NCBI GenBank assembly: GCA_963766295.1
Contig: CAVXYW010000001.1
Span: forward strand, 1 to 64,000
Reading direction: 5' to 3'
DNA: 64,000 nt
Source of the DNA: JBBDRJ01 sp963766295
GTDB lineage: Bacteria; Actinomycetota; JAICYB01
Positions within the stretch are counted from its first letter, which is position 1, and each line of letters starts with the position of its first letter. Positions 42,740-52,800 of the stretch are shown one piece after another. The position numbers were made by a program, and so were the translations under genes. The notes beneath the pieces are model-generated. The model was not told where the DNA came from. It was given only the letters and a program-made list of their open reading frames with translations, and did no database searches.

Positions 42740-43999
42740 CTAGATGACGCGCAGAGCAGCCGCGGCGGCCTTGGCGCGTTCTCGGGCGGTCTCGATGTCG
42801 GGTGCCGTGGCCAGAGCGACTCCCATGCGACGGTTGGGACGTGCATCAGGCTTGCCGAAGATCCGGACATCGACGCTCGGATGAACGGCCAGAGCGTCGG
42901 CCAGGCCTTCGACGATGGGCTTGGTGTCTTCCGCTTTCGCGAGGAGAACAGCGCTCGCACCGGGTGAATCGATCGGTATGTCCGGAGTCGGAACGGGCAG
43001 ACCGAGGATCGCCCGGACATGAAGAGCGAATTCAGAGAGCGACTGCGTAGCCATCGTGACCATTCCGGTGTCGTGGGGCCGAGGCGAGACTTCGCTGAAC
43101 AGGACCTCCTCGCCTTGGACGAAGAGCTCCACACCGAAGATCCCGTAACCGCCCAGCGCATCGGTGATCCGGTTCGCGACTTCGCGTCCTCGAGCGAGAG
43201 CTTCGGGTGCCATCGGGTGCGGCTGCCAGCTCTCGCGGTAGTCGCCATCTATCTGTATGTGACCGATCGGTGCACAAAAAGACGTGCCGCCGGAATGCCG
43301 CACCGTGAGTTGGGTGATCTCGTAATCAAAGGGAACGAAACCCTCGACGATCACGCGGGCGACCTGAGTTCGTCCGGCTTGCTGGGCAAAGTTCCATGCG
43401 TCGGCCGCGCCATCCTTCTCCTTGACGACGCTCTGCCCCTTTCCGGACGAAGACATGACGGGCTTGACCACGCACGGCACACCTAGCTCCGCTACTGCCG
43501 ATTCGACCTCCTCCAGCGAGTTGCAGAACCGGTACGGCGAGGTGGGAAGTCCGAGTTCCTCGGCTGCAAGCCGCCGGATGCCTTCTCGATCCATGGTCAG
43601 CCGCGCGGCTCGCGCCGTCGGGATCACGCGCAAGCCATCGGCTTCTAGTTTCACGAGCTCGTCGGTGGCGATGGCCTCGATCTCGGGAACGACAATCAGT
43701 TCGGCGCACGGCCGCGCCCTCTCTTCCTCTAGAACGGCGCGCAGCGCACCTGCATCGGTCATCGGACTGCAGACGTGGCTTCGATGCGCGACCTGCATAG
43801 CCGGCGCGTTCGCATACCGGTCGATAGCAACAACTTCACAACCCAGCCGCATCGCCTCGATGGCCACCTCGCGTCCGAGCTCGCCGCTGCCAAGCAGGAC
43901 GATGCGAACGGCTTCGTCGGTGAGCGGAGGACCTATTCGCCTCTCCGGTGCGCTGCGGGGTGGTCGCACGCGCAAAGAGTAGGACGTCCTCGCGAGCAC
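42740..43999 (-). CDS. purT: Formate-dependent phosphoribosylglycinamide formyltransferase (PurT)
   Basis: 419 residues from GTG 43999; a start at GTG 43969 would give a more usual N-terminus. ATP-grasp enzyme that makes formyl-GAR from formate and ATP in purine synthesis. Seen: IVLLGSGELGREVAIEAMRLG, ERIR-type TMDREGIRRLAAEEL, KPVMSSSGKGQSVV, GYGIFGVELFVQGEEVLFSEVSPRPHDTGMVT and a C-terminal FGKPDARPNRRMGVALA. Followed by a strong terminator. Confidence 0.95.
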   Translation of the reverse strand: MLARTSYSLRVRPPRSAPERRIGPPLTDEAVRIVLLGSGELGREVAIEAMRLGCEVVAIDRYANAPAMQVAHRSHVCSPMTDAGALRAVLEEERARPCAELIVVPEIEAIATDELVKLEADGLRVIPTARAARLTMDREGIRRLAAEELGLPTSPYRFCNSLEEVESAVAELGVPCVVKPVMSSSGKGQSVVKEKDGAADAWNFAQQAGRTQVARVIVEGFVPFDYEITQLTVRHSGGTSFCAPIGHIQIDGDYRESWQPHPMAPEALARGREVANRITDALGGYGIFGVELFVQGEEVLFSEVSPRPHDTGMVTMATQSLSEFALHVRAILGLPVPTPDIPIDSPGASAVLLAKAEDTKPIVEGLADALAVHPSVDVRIFGKPDARPNRRMGVALATAPDIETARERAKAAAAALRVI

Positions 44000-44137
44000 G
44001 TCGAGGTCGCGTGGAGCGAGGGTCTAGTCACTAGTGGGGGACGGACTAGTCCACGCGGGTCGGGTCGCCACCCCTCTCATTTTCGATTCCTATGCGGAGG
44101 CGGCGCACCTGCTGCCGTCATGCACTAGGAGGATCAG

Positions 44138-44764
44138 ATGGACGGCACTCAGAAGAAAGAAAAGCGGCGTTTCGGCGCGGCTTTGGTGGTTCTCGTCCTT
44201 GCCGTATCGGCATTGGCGATCGGAATGACCGATGCACTCTTCACCGACACGCAGTCGGTCACCGGAAACACGTTTACGACGGGGACGGTGGATATATCAG
44301 CGACACCTTCGTCGGCCGTGCTGACGGCCTCGACGATGGCCCCCGGCGACCGTGTCGAGAACTCGCTGACCGTCGCCAACGATGGCAGCCTCGAGCTGCG
44401 TTACGCGATCCAGCGGTCGGCCACGAACGCCGATCTGAAGGCCCTGCGTGACTCCCTGGGGCTGAGGATTGCAGTTCGCGGTGGCGGCGCTTGCAACTTC
44501 CCGTATTACACAACCGCCGGCTCGCCTACGGGCATCGGCGATGACACCGAGATATACGCGGGGACAGGGTTCCCTAACTCTCCTGCGAACACCGTCGGTG
44601 ACGTCGCTCAAGGAAGCCAAACAGGCGATCGCACACTCGCCGCAGCGACGAACGAAGTGCTCTGCTTCTCCGTTGTTCTGCCGCTGTCGGCAGGCAACTC
44701 ATTGCAGTCTGCATCTACCACTGCGACGTTCGACTTCGTCGCGGAGCAGACGGCTAACAACTAG
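44138..44764 (+). CDS. TasA/CalY-like SipW-dependent secreted protein
   Basis: 208 residues. A hydrophobic segment (~12-32) is followed by the hallmark ALFTDTQSVTGNTFTTGTVDI, the junction found in TasA/camelysin proteins matured by SipW signal peptidase. The rest is a beta-sandwich (APGDRVENSLTVANDGSLELRYAI) ending in FDFVAEQ. AGGAGG six bases before ATG 44138 is a very strong translation signal. The next gene encodes a SipW-type peptidase. Probably forms surface fibres or a matrix. Confidence 0.88.
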   Translation: MDGTQKKEKRRFGAALVVLVLAVSALAIGMTDALFTDTQSVTGNTFTTGTVDISATPSSAVLTASTMAPGDRVENSLTVANDGSLELRYAIQRSATNADLKALRDSLGLRIAVRGGGACNFPYYTTAGSPTGIGDDTEIYAGTGFPNSPANTVGDVAQGSQTGDRTLAAATNEVLCFSVVLPLSAGNSLQSASTTATFDFVAEQTANN

Positions 44765-44784
44765 ACGATGACCGTACGGACGTG

Positions 44785-44814
44785 GTCCGAGCACGCATGT
44801 CTGCGTGCTCGGAC
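44785..44814 (+). terminator. Terminator hairpin between the TasA-like and signal peptidase genes
   Basis: Perfect 13-bp arms (44785-44797, 44802-44814) around a TGTC loop, followed by a pyrimidine run. It lies inside a possible N-terminal extension of the next frame, which argues that the peptidase starts downstream. It would attenuate read-through, giving more of the TasA-like protein than of the peptidase. Confidence 0.75.
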
Positions 44815-44971
44815 CCTTCCCTTTCCAGTTAGCGTCCCCGTCGGCTTCGCTACTCGGCATGAAGGGCCGTCGCCGGCGACTAGCTTGCGAAGGATCGTTG
44901 CCGTCGCCCCGGCGACCCTCGACCAAAGAGTCGACGCATATGCCACCGTGCTCATTTCCCGAGAAACAAAC

Positions 44972-45937
44972 GTGTCAAGGGCCTCCGCGCTGAAGCGAGC
45001 AGTGAGAGTGCTGGCCATGGTCGTGGTGGTCTGCGGCTGCGTCCTTTTCGCGCTACCGCTCATCGGGCTGCCCTTCGGGTACCGGACCTATGTCGTAGCC
45101 AGCGGAAGCATGTCGCCTCATGCGCAGGCCGGTGACGCCGTTCTCCTCAAGGAGGCGCCGCATGAAGAGATCGCCGTGGGGGACGCGATCGCATTCCAAC
45201 CACTGCGATCCAGTGGTTTGACGATGCACCGAGTGATCGACATCCGCACTGTCGATGGAAAACTCCACTTCCGCACGAAGGGCGACGCGAACGCCACGCC
45301 CGACCCCAACCTCGCCCCGGCCGCGAACGTGCTGGGACGGGTGGATGCGCGTGTTCCCTCTCTCGGTCGCGCCCTGGTGTTCGCCACCGAGAGAACGGGC
45401 CGGATGCTCCTCGTCGTTGTGCCTGCCCTCGTCCTGATCGCACGAGAAATCTTCTGGCTGCTGCAGGGCCGGGTGAAGGCGTCCGAGCGCACGCTCAGAA
45501 AACCGCGGATGGCCCTGCGTCGGTCGTTAGTCGCCACCGCGATGGTGGCGGTCAGCGTCGTCGGTTTAACGGTGCCGGCCGCCGCGCGCTTCACCGAAGG
45601 CTCCACCGTTGGCACAAACACGCTCGGCACGGGCCAGGTGAATCCGCCCAACCTCACCAGCGCGGTCGCCGACCTCCTGTTGATCTGCAAGATCACTCTG
45701 ACGTGGACGGCCCCCGTCACGGGCGTGGCTCCCGATGGGTACGACGTCTACCGCAGCACGACCAATGGCGGGCCTTATTCCTTTGTCAAACATGTCGGCA
45801 ATGTGACCACCACGACCGATACGAGCTTGAATCCCAGCACCACCTACTACTACGTCTTGAAGGCGTCGAGGTCTTCCTGGAGAAGCGTCAACTCCAACCA
45901 GCGCTCAGCTGCGTCGGCTTTTCTGCTCTGCCTCTAG
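44972..45937 (+). CDS. SipW-type signal peptidase I fused to a substrate-like segment and Fn3 domain
   Basis: 321 residues from GTG 44972 (frame open to 44768, but that part crosses the terminator). Residues ~10-33 are a membrane helix; SGSMSP gives catalytic Ser46, and LTMHR gives His86 where Lys-type enzymes have Lys, as in SipW/ER peptidases; TKGDAN follows. A second helix is at ~144-165. Then a third helix (~183-205) ends PAAARFTEGSTVGTNTLGTGQV, which copies the FTD..V.GNTFTTG junction of SipW substrates, and an Fn3-like domain (~225-321). So the peptidase appears to carry its own cleavable cargo. Probably co-expressed with the TasA-like gene. Confidence 0.82.
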   Translation: MSRASALKRAVRVLAMVVVVCGCVLFALPLIGLPFGYRTYVVASGSMSPHAQAGDAVLLKEAPHEEIAVGDAIAFQPLRSSGLTMHRVIDIRTVDGKLHFRTKGDANATPDPNLAPAANVLGRVDARVPSLGRALVFATERTGRMLLVVVPALVLIAREIFWLLQGRVKASERTLRKPRMALRRSLVATAMVAVSVVGLTVPAAARFTEGSTVGTNTLGTGQVNPPNLTSAVADLLLICKITLTWTAPVTGVAPDGYDVYRSTTNGGPYSFVKHVGNVTTTTDTSLNPSTTYYYVLKASRSSWRSVNSNQRSAASAFLLCL

Positions 45938-46239
45938 CGAGCAATTGTCACATCGATCCATAAAGGCAATAGAACGGACTTGCCTCTTATGCCCTCGTGA
46001 ACGTGACCTCGGTGAGTGCTTGGTCCGCTCTACTCGATCGCGAGCACTTCGGCATCGAACTCTGCTCCGAGCTCCATGAACTGTGCGGGAACGACGAAGT
46101 CCGTAGCCGTGCTCGGCACCGTCGCCTCGAGCACTCGCTTGGGTCCTCTTCGGTGACAACGAGCTGGTAAGCGCCCCAAAGCCACCGGCTGCGTAGAATT
46201 CGCTAACCAACGACACCGGAGCCACAAAGGAGACCTGCA
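45938..46239. other. 302-bp gap with a possible decayed minus-strand gene tail
   Basis: No intact gene. On the minus strand a tail KRVLEATVPSTATDFVVPAQ...LAIE ends at 46030, preceded in another frame by AYQLVVTEEDP; the two look like one protein C-terminus broken by a frameshift. No start, ribosome-binding site or upstream body is left. The plus strand 46200-46239 holds the ribosome-binding site of the next gene. Confidence 0.4.
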
Positions 46240-48399
46240 ATGCCCATAGCGATCCTCGACTCTCACCGCGAGCTGGAATCTGTAGCACGCTCGTTCCTCG
46301 AGAAGGCCGGCGCTCGCGCCGACTCTCGTGCGCTCCTCGACGCCACGGACGACGCCCTGCCGTCGTTCTGGAAGGAGATCGCCGGGCTAGGCTGGCTCGG
46401 CCTTCACATCTCCGAAGATTTCGGCGGCGCAGGTTACGGTCTCCCCGAGCTAGTCGTCGTCCTGCAGGAGATGGGACGCGCCGACGCACCCGGACCGTTC
46501 CTCCCGACGGTGATGGCGTCGACAACGATCGCGCGCACGGCAACGAAGGAGCAGCAAGCCGAGCTACTCCCATCTCTGGCCGACGGAAGCAAGATCGGTG
46601 CCCTCGGTTGGACGAACGCACTCGAGCTCAAGGCCGGCAAGCTCTCCGGCGATGGCGGTCTCATCCTCGGCGGCAATCTCGCCGACTTGTTCGTCCTCAC
46701 GGTAGGAGCTGATGTCGTCATCGTCGATCGCGACGCGGCCGGGCTCGAGGTCAACAGCACCGGCCAATTCGACCAAACGCGACGCAACGTGCGAATTACC
46801 GCCAAAGACGTTGCTGTGAGCGAAGACCGGCTAATCCCAGATGCTGCATCTGTAGCTATCGACGTCGCACGCGCGCTCGCAGCGGCCGAAGCCGCCGGCA
46901 TCGCGCAAGAGTGCGTCGAGCGGGCAACGGAGTACGCGAAGGTGCGTGAACAGTTCGGCCGCGTCATCGCGACGTTCCAGGCCGTCAAGCACCACTGTGC
47001 GAACATGCTCGTCAACTCAGAGCTCGCGACGGCAACGACATGGGATGCGGCGCGCGCATCCGAGAACGACCCCGAGCAATTCCGTCTAGCCGCCGCCGTC
47101 GCCGCCGTCGAGTCGATCCCGACCGCCCTCGTGAACGCACAGCTCAACATCCAGGTGCACGGCGGTATCGGTTTCACGTGGGAGCACGACGGCCACATGC
47201 TGCTCCGGCGCACGTCGTCACTCGTCGCCTTCGTCGATGCAGACGACGCGGCGCGCGACATCGTCGACATGCGTTCTTCAGGACTTTCGCGCGAGTTCGG
47301 CATCGATCTGCCTCCGGAAGCCGAAGAGCTCCGCACGAAGACGCGCAAAGTGGCCGAAGAGATCACCGCTCTACCGACCGATCAGCAGCTGGCCAAGATG
47401 GTCGAGAACGGCTACATCCAGCCGCACTGGCCCAAACCGTGGGGACTCGAAGCGAAAGCACTCGAGCAGCTCGTCATCGACGAAGAGTTCAAGCGCGCGA
47501 AGATCCACCGTCCGAGCTACGGGATCACGGCGTGGAACATCCTGACCGTCATCCAGCACGGCACACAGGATCAGGTCGAGCGCTGGGTGAAGCCGACGCT
47601 CATGGAGGAGCTCGTTTGGTGCCAGCTGTTCAGTGAACCCGACGCCGGTTCGGACGCTGCCGCCGTGAAAACGAAGGCGGAGAAGGTCGAAGGCGGCTTC
47701 GTCGTCAACGGTCAGAAGGTGTGGACGTCCGGCGCGCAGTACTGCCACAAGGGGCTCGCAACGGTACGCACCGACCCGGACGCTCAGAAGCACGCCGGCG
47801 TCACGACGGTGGTCATCGACATGCACGCCGAGGGCGTCGAGGTTCGTCCGCTGCGCGAAGCGTCGGGACACTCGATGTTCAACGAGGTTTTCTTCGAGAA
47901 CGTGTTCGTTCCGGATGAGGACGTTGTCGGTCCGGTTAACGGTGGATGGACCGTCGCCCGCGCAACGCTGGGCAACGAGCGCATCAGCATCGGCGGCGGT
48001 GTCGGCGTCGGCATCGCGATCGACCTCGTTTCGATCTACAACGAGCACGCCAAGGACAAGGATGGTATGAAGACGGCCGTCGGCAAGCACGTCGCCGAAG
48101 AGCAGACGCTCAAGCTGCTCAACCTGCGATCGGCCGAGCGCGCCGTCGCCGGCGGGGAGCCGGGCCCGGAAGGCAACGTCACCAAGCTCGTTAGCGCCGA
48201 GAACATGCAGCGGTCGTCCGACCTCGCCTTGAAGATGGCCGGACCGGAGACCGTGTCGATCGAGGGCATCGGCGGCCTGGTGTCGAACATCCACATCTTC
48301 AGCCGGGCCATGACGATCGCCGGAGGTACCTCGGAGATCACGCGCAACCAGATCGGCGAGCGGATCCTCGGCCTGCCGCGTGATCCGCTGATCAAGTGA
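46240..48399 (+). CDS. Fused (two-domain) acyl-CoA dehydrogenase, FadE34-like
   Basis: 719 residues: two acyl-CoA dehydrogenase units in one chain. The first (~1-370) has EDFGGAGYGLPELVVVLQEMG, YAKVREQFGRVIATFQAVKH and VHGGIGFTWEHD; the second (~380-719) has QLFSEPDAGSD, the FAD-domain NGQKVWTSGAQYC and a C-terminal GGTSEITRNQIGERILGLPRD. This layout matches mycobacterial FadE34/ChsE3-type enzymes acting on bulky (sterol side-chain) acyl-CoAs, though the substrate here is unproven. AAAGGAG precedes ATG 46240; the stop overlaps the thioesterase start. Confidence 0.9.
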   Translation: MPIAILDSHRELESVARSFLEKAGARADSRALLDATDDALPSFWKEIAGLGWLGLHISEDFGGAGYGLPELVVVLQEMGRADAPGPFLPTVMASTTIARTATKEQQAELLPSLADGSKIGALGWTNALELKAGKLSGDGGLILGGNLADLFVLTVGADVVIVDRDAAGLEVNSTGQFDQTRRNVRITAKDVAVSEDRLIPDAASVAIDVARALAAAEAAGIAQECVERATEYAKVREQFGRVIATFQAVKHHCANMLVNSELATATTWDAARASENDPEQFRLAAAVAAVESIPTALVNAQLNIQVHGGIGFTWEHDGHMLLRRTSSLVAFVDADDAARDIVDMRSSGLSREFGIDLPPEAEELRTKTRKVAEEITALPTDQQLAKMVENGYIQPHWPKPWGLEAKALEQLVIDEEFKRAKIHRPSYGITAWNILTVIQHGTQDQVERWVKPTLMEELVWCQLFSEPDAGSDAAAVKTKAEKVEGGFVVNGQKVWTSGAQYCHKGLATVRTDPDAQKHAGVTTVVIDMHAEGVEVRPLREASGHSMFNEVFFENVFVPDEDVVGPVNGGWTVARATLGNERISIGGGVGVGIAIDLVSIYNEHAKDKDGMKTAVGKHVAEEQTLKLLNLRSAERAVAGGEPGPEGNVTKLVSAENMQRSSDLALKMAGPETVSIEGIGGLVSNIHIFSRAMTIAGGTSEITRNQIGERILGLPRDPLIK

Positions 48400-49253
48400 C
48401 GGAGCTGCTTCCCCGGCGTGCCGATCTAGATCTGATCGACATCGCCTTCGACGAATCACGCGCGCGCGGATCGTTCCTTTTGCAGCCGCCGCTGTTGCGC
48501 CACGACGGAACGCTTTATGGCGGTACGGCGATAGCCGCGTCGATCATGGCCATGGAGGCGGCAACGCAGAACGCCGTTCTCTGGAACACCACTCAGTTCG
48601 TCGCGCCGGCCCCCAATGGGAGCACCATCGGTCTGCTCACCGAGAAGCTCGCCGCCGGAAAACGCATCTCGCAGGTGCGGGTGACTGCAACGGTTGAAGG
48701 GTCGATCGTCTTCACTTCGCTCGGATCGACGGGCGCTCCACGCGACGGAGGCTTAGAGGGGCAGTACGAAGCGATGCCCGAGGTCTCCGGGCCGGAGGAA
48801 GCGACGGACAGGGAGTACCCGCGACCGGAGTTTGCCTTCGACCACCCGGACGGTGACGTGACCTTCCGTCGCATGTGTGAATACCGCGATGCGGAAATCG
48901 TGAGCACCGATCGAGTCGGCCCGGGGACGATGATGCTGTGGTCGCGCTTCAACGAACGACGTCAGATGACGCCAGCCGCGATCGCCTTCCTCGCCGACAT
49001 GGTTCCCGTTGCCGTCGCACGCGCGGCCGGTAAGCACGGCGCCGGTACGAGTCTCGACAACAGCCTGCGATTCGTCGACGTTCCCGATACGGAGTGGGTG
49101 TTGCTCGAGATGCAGGGCAACTTCGCCGGCGGAGGCTACGGGCACGGAATCATCCGGGTGTGGTCGCAGGACGGGAAGCTGCTGGCGACGGGCAGCCAGA
49201 CGGCGAGCATGATCTACGTATTCGACGAAGGCGAACCGCCACCACACCGTTAG
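48396..49253 (+). CDS. Acyl-CoA thioesterase family protein (TesB-like double hotdog)
   Basis: 285 residues with the two-hotdog thioesterase layout: RHDGTLYGGTAIAASIMAMEAAT (first hotdog helix), FVAPAPNGSTIGLLTEKL, SQVRVTATVEGSIVFTSLGS, then TPAAIAFLADMVP and a second sheet ending GHGIIRVWSQDGKLLATGSQTASM. GTG start overlaps the FadE stop (GTGA), so it is translated with the dehydrogenase; it would release free acid from the acyl-CoA. Confidence 0.85.
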   Translation: MTELLPRRADLDLIDIAFDESRARGSFLLQPPLLRHDGTLYGGTAIAASIMAMEAATQNAVLWNTTQFVAPAPNGSTIGLLTEKLAAGKRISQVRVTATVEGSIVFTSLGSTGAPRDGGLEGQYEAMPEVSGPEEATDREYPRPEFAFDHPDGDVTFRRMCEYRDAEIVSTDRVGPGTMMLWSRFNERRQMTPAAIAFLADMVPVAVARAAGKHGAGTSLDNSLRFVDVPDTEWVLLEMQGNFAGGGYGHGIIRVWSQDGKLLATGSQTASMIYVFDEGEPPPHR

Positions 49254-49270
49254 ATCGACCGCCCACCGCC

Positions 49271-49879
49271 GTGACCGATAACCAGCGACTGCGTGCCAAC
49301 TCGGAGCTCGCGCTCGAGGCGTTGATCGAAGGCAACCGCCGATATGCGTCGAATCAAACCGTCCACCCCGACCGCGGTGCGGAACGCCGGGCTGCTCTCA
49401 TGAAGAAACAGGAACCGTTCGCGACCATCGTCGGTTGCGCGGATTCCCGAGTACCCGCGGAGATCGTGTTCGATCTCGGGCTCGGTGACCTGTTCGTCGT
49501 TAGAACTGCGGGTCACGTTGTAGACGAAGCAGTGCTCGCAACGATCGCGTTTGGATCGCTAGAGCTCGGAATTCCGCTCGTATTCGTCCTAGGACACGAG
49601 GGTTGCGGGGCTGTGACGGCGACTCTGAACGCCAGCGAAGGTGCCGCAGTTTCGGCCCACGCGCAACCGCTTATCAAGGCGATCATGCCCGCCGTCGACA
49701 AGACGAAAGGCCTGGCCGGCAACTCCGTGAACAACGCTGTGCGCGCAAACATCGAGCTCACGCTCGACCGCTTGGAACGGTCTGCCTACCTGGCTCCCGC
49801 TCTCAGCGACGGAAAGGTCAAGATGGTCGGCGGTCTCTACGGCCTGGACACAGGCATCATCGAACTCACGGTCCCTTAG
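49271..49879 (+). CDS. Beta-class carbonic anhydrase
   Basis: 202 residues. Zinc ligands are visible: Cys and Asp-Arg pair in CADSRVP, and the His and Cys in GHEGCGAV. Also FDLGLGDLFVVRTAGHVVDE. It hydrates CO2 to bicarbonate. No signal peptide. GTG start at 49271, 17 bp after the thioesterase stop. Nothing around it suggests a special use. Confidence 0.93.
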   Translation: MTDNQRLRANSELALEALIEGNRRYASNQTVHPDRGAERRAALMKKQEPFATIVGCADSRVPAEIVFDLGLGDLFVVRTAGHVVDEAVLATIAFGSLELGIPLVFVLGHEGCGAVTATLNASEGAAVSAHAQPLIKAIMPAVDKTKGLAGNSVNNAVRANIELTLDRLERSAYLAPALSDGKVKMVGGLYGLDTGIIELTVP

Positions 49880-49891
49880 GCACGACCCGCA

Positions 49892-52800
49892 TCACGGGTC
49901 GCAGCCACCCGGGCAGGTGACCTCCAATATCTCCGCGCTGAACGAATGGTCGAGGTCTCCTCCAGGGTTGCTCACCGCAAAGCCGCGGAATCCGTCGGGA
50001 GCATCGCCAGCAACATCAACCACCACGATGAGCCTGTCGTATTCGCCGTCCGGGAGCACGACGGACTTGGTCGTGATCCCCTCACCGAAGTCCACCCACG
50101 CATTAGAAGAGAAGTTCTCACCATGGACGACCATCACTTGATCGTTGGCGCCCTGCGTGATCGGCGATGGATTGACACCACTGATGCCGGCCTTGGGGCA
50201 GATCTCCTCCGAGATGTCGATCGGGAAGATATCGAACACGATGCGGGATCTGAACTCGATCCCTGCGGGACACGTGATCCGGCTGCCCTCTTCCGGACTA
50301 TTCATCGAGTGACCGGTGCAGCTGGGCGGAGTAAGTATGGAGCACTCGACATTGACGCCCCAGTTCTGAGCCTTGAATCCCTCTGGCAGAACGATCTTAA
50401 GATCGTCCCAGTCATCAGGCGTCTCCTGGTTTACGACGGTGCCGTGTACGAGCCCGTTGGCCGTGTCGACACTTATCCGCTGGCAGTCCGGTTCGCAGGT
50501 GTCGTCGGTTTCAACGTGTGCGGCCAACTCCTTCTCGATGAACAGCGATGCGACTGTGCTCTCCCCTCCGCATCGGCCATCGTTGTTCACTGAGCCCGCG
50601 CAATGGAAGACCTCAACGTGTGTCGGTTCACCGCTTTTGAGCCCACCGGGCGTGATCTTGTAGGACGATTCGTCGATGGTCTTCTCGAAGTTGTTTGCAC
50701 TGGCGCACTCGTTGTGATGCGGAGAGATACAAGCGACCAGCGTCTTCGGCATGTCCTCGATGGTTGCCCGGAGCAAAGCGAGTCCCGCGCCGGCGTTAGT
50801 CGAGAACTCTAGTCCCTTCCCTTCCGAAGGACTCGAGTAGGTCACCTCCGTCTTGGTGCTGCTGCCGGGATGAGTCTTGCCAGTAGTGCCGCGGATGTCG
50901 CGGTGGATCCTTATGTCTATATCTGCAGGCGGCCTTTCGTAAACGGCTTTCATGAAAGAAATGTTGTCGAGCTTCGAGTTGTCTCGGGTTCGGCGCAGGA
51001 ACATCAACGGCTCAGGCGTCCGGTTGCCCTGCTCAAAGATCGTATGGACGTGGATGTCCTCGGTGTTGAATTCCTTCGGGTCTCCGGCAGACTGCTTCCG
51101 AAAGTCCACGTGACGGAGATTGTTCGCCTGCGCGTAGATGGTCTCGAATTCCGAGTCGAAGTCGTCGATCAATACACCGTTGCGCCCATCGAGCAGGTCG
51201 CGCTTGTCCTCATCAGCGTCGGTGACGAGGAACTCGACTCGTCCGATGGCGAAGGGACCGGTGTCAAGACTGAAGCCCTTGTCGACCAAGAACTCGTCGC
51301 CACTTGTTTCCGTCGAACCCAGGACGAGGTCAACCTTGGGCGGGAGGTTAGTCAGCGTAGCGTCGATGTTGTGCGAACTTCCGATGATCGGGTCAGGGAA
51401 GTTGTGCGCGTGGGCGATGATCGTGCCGATCGCCTCGTTGGCCGTGTAGTGAACCTCTTTAGCGTCGCGGTTGTATGTGAGGTCGACACTGCTCGGGAGA
51501 TCATCGATGTCCGCTTCGATTCGCTGGGTTTGAATAGGCGATCCAGCTTCCTGAGTCTGCGTGAACGTGCGGATGCCGAAGTCATCACCCGCGCTCTGGA
51601 TGTCGATGTGGAGAGGATTCCCCCAACCCACCTCGGCCCCCGTGATACCGCCGATATGCACCTCGGCCAGGTACGGCTCACCATCGTCGAGGCGGTCGAT
51701 CAGATGAATGCCATCCTCGTCTGCAGAAACGCAGGGGATGCAGCTATCTAGATCCGAGCCGATACGAGCGTCCAGGCGCCCGAGCGGTGGGCCGGTGATG
51801 ACTGCCGTCATCTCCTTACTCACGTCATCGAGGTTGACGACGATGTGCGTTGGCAGGTCGGTGAGCGTGACTTGCAGTTCCTTCGCGTCGTTGAATAGCG
51901 GCGTCGAACTCGTCACGTCCAGCGTGAGCTCCCCGAGCACCGACAACGAGTCGTAGGTCAAACGCGAGGCCGTGCTCTCGTCATCGATCCCGCCTGGGAG
52001 GCCCGGGCCGCCGGGGGCGAAGCCGAGGACGCCATCGTCACTACTGACCCCTCCGACTGGAGGGAAGTACTTCACGTGAGCGGTCTCCGGCAGGTTCGTC
52101 ATCACGCCATCGATCGTCAGCTGCTGCACGACCGGCAAATTGTCGACGACCGAGTTGCGGGCGATCTGCGCGTCGATCGTGAACAGCGCCTCGGTGTGCT
52201 CAATGTCCACCGAGATGGGCGCGCCCCATCCCAGGCTCGCGCTCTTGACCTCGGACGCGCGCAAGAACACCTCGTAGGGTTGGACAGTAGACGACACGCT
52301 CTCGCCTGGAGGGATTGGGTCGAAGAACAACAGGCCATCGCCCGATGGGATCTCATTCTCAGGTCCGTTGGTCAGAAGTAGCTCGACCTGACCCACTTTT
52401 CCGCCCGTCATCGTGATGTCGAACGTCTTATTACCGGCGTTCATTACCGTTCCGAGGCCGGTTGGAACGTCCGTTGCTTCCAGGTGTGCCTTGGTCGCCC
52501 GTCCCATGATGAACTTGGTTGAGGTGAGGTCGAAGATCACCGAGGCGATCTTGTCGGACCCTCGGTACACCGCAGCCTGCTTGTCCTTCTCATAACTGAG
52601 GAAGACAGTCTCGGGCAGATCACGGAGCTTCCCGATGACATTGGCGTCCGGTGTCGAGATCGACACGTCGAATGGTCCGGGGGTGTGTTTGAGATCGACG
52701 CTCATCACGTCGCCCCAGCCCACAGCCGAGGAGCCAACTCCGAGCAGGTGCAGATCGGCCACTGTTGCGTTGTCGGTCAAGCTGGCGCTCAGATACTGGA

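Noticed and set aside
44768..44971. Longer N-terminus for the signal peptidase starting at ATG 44768.
   Set aside because: The stretch crosses a strong terminator hairpin and encodes no membrane helix or conserved residue; GTG 44972 starts just before the first helix.
50870..51751. 293-codon plus-strand frame inside the giant protein gene.
   Set aside because: Antisense shadow; repeats mirror the minus-strand codons and no fold is recognisable.
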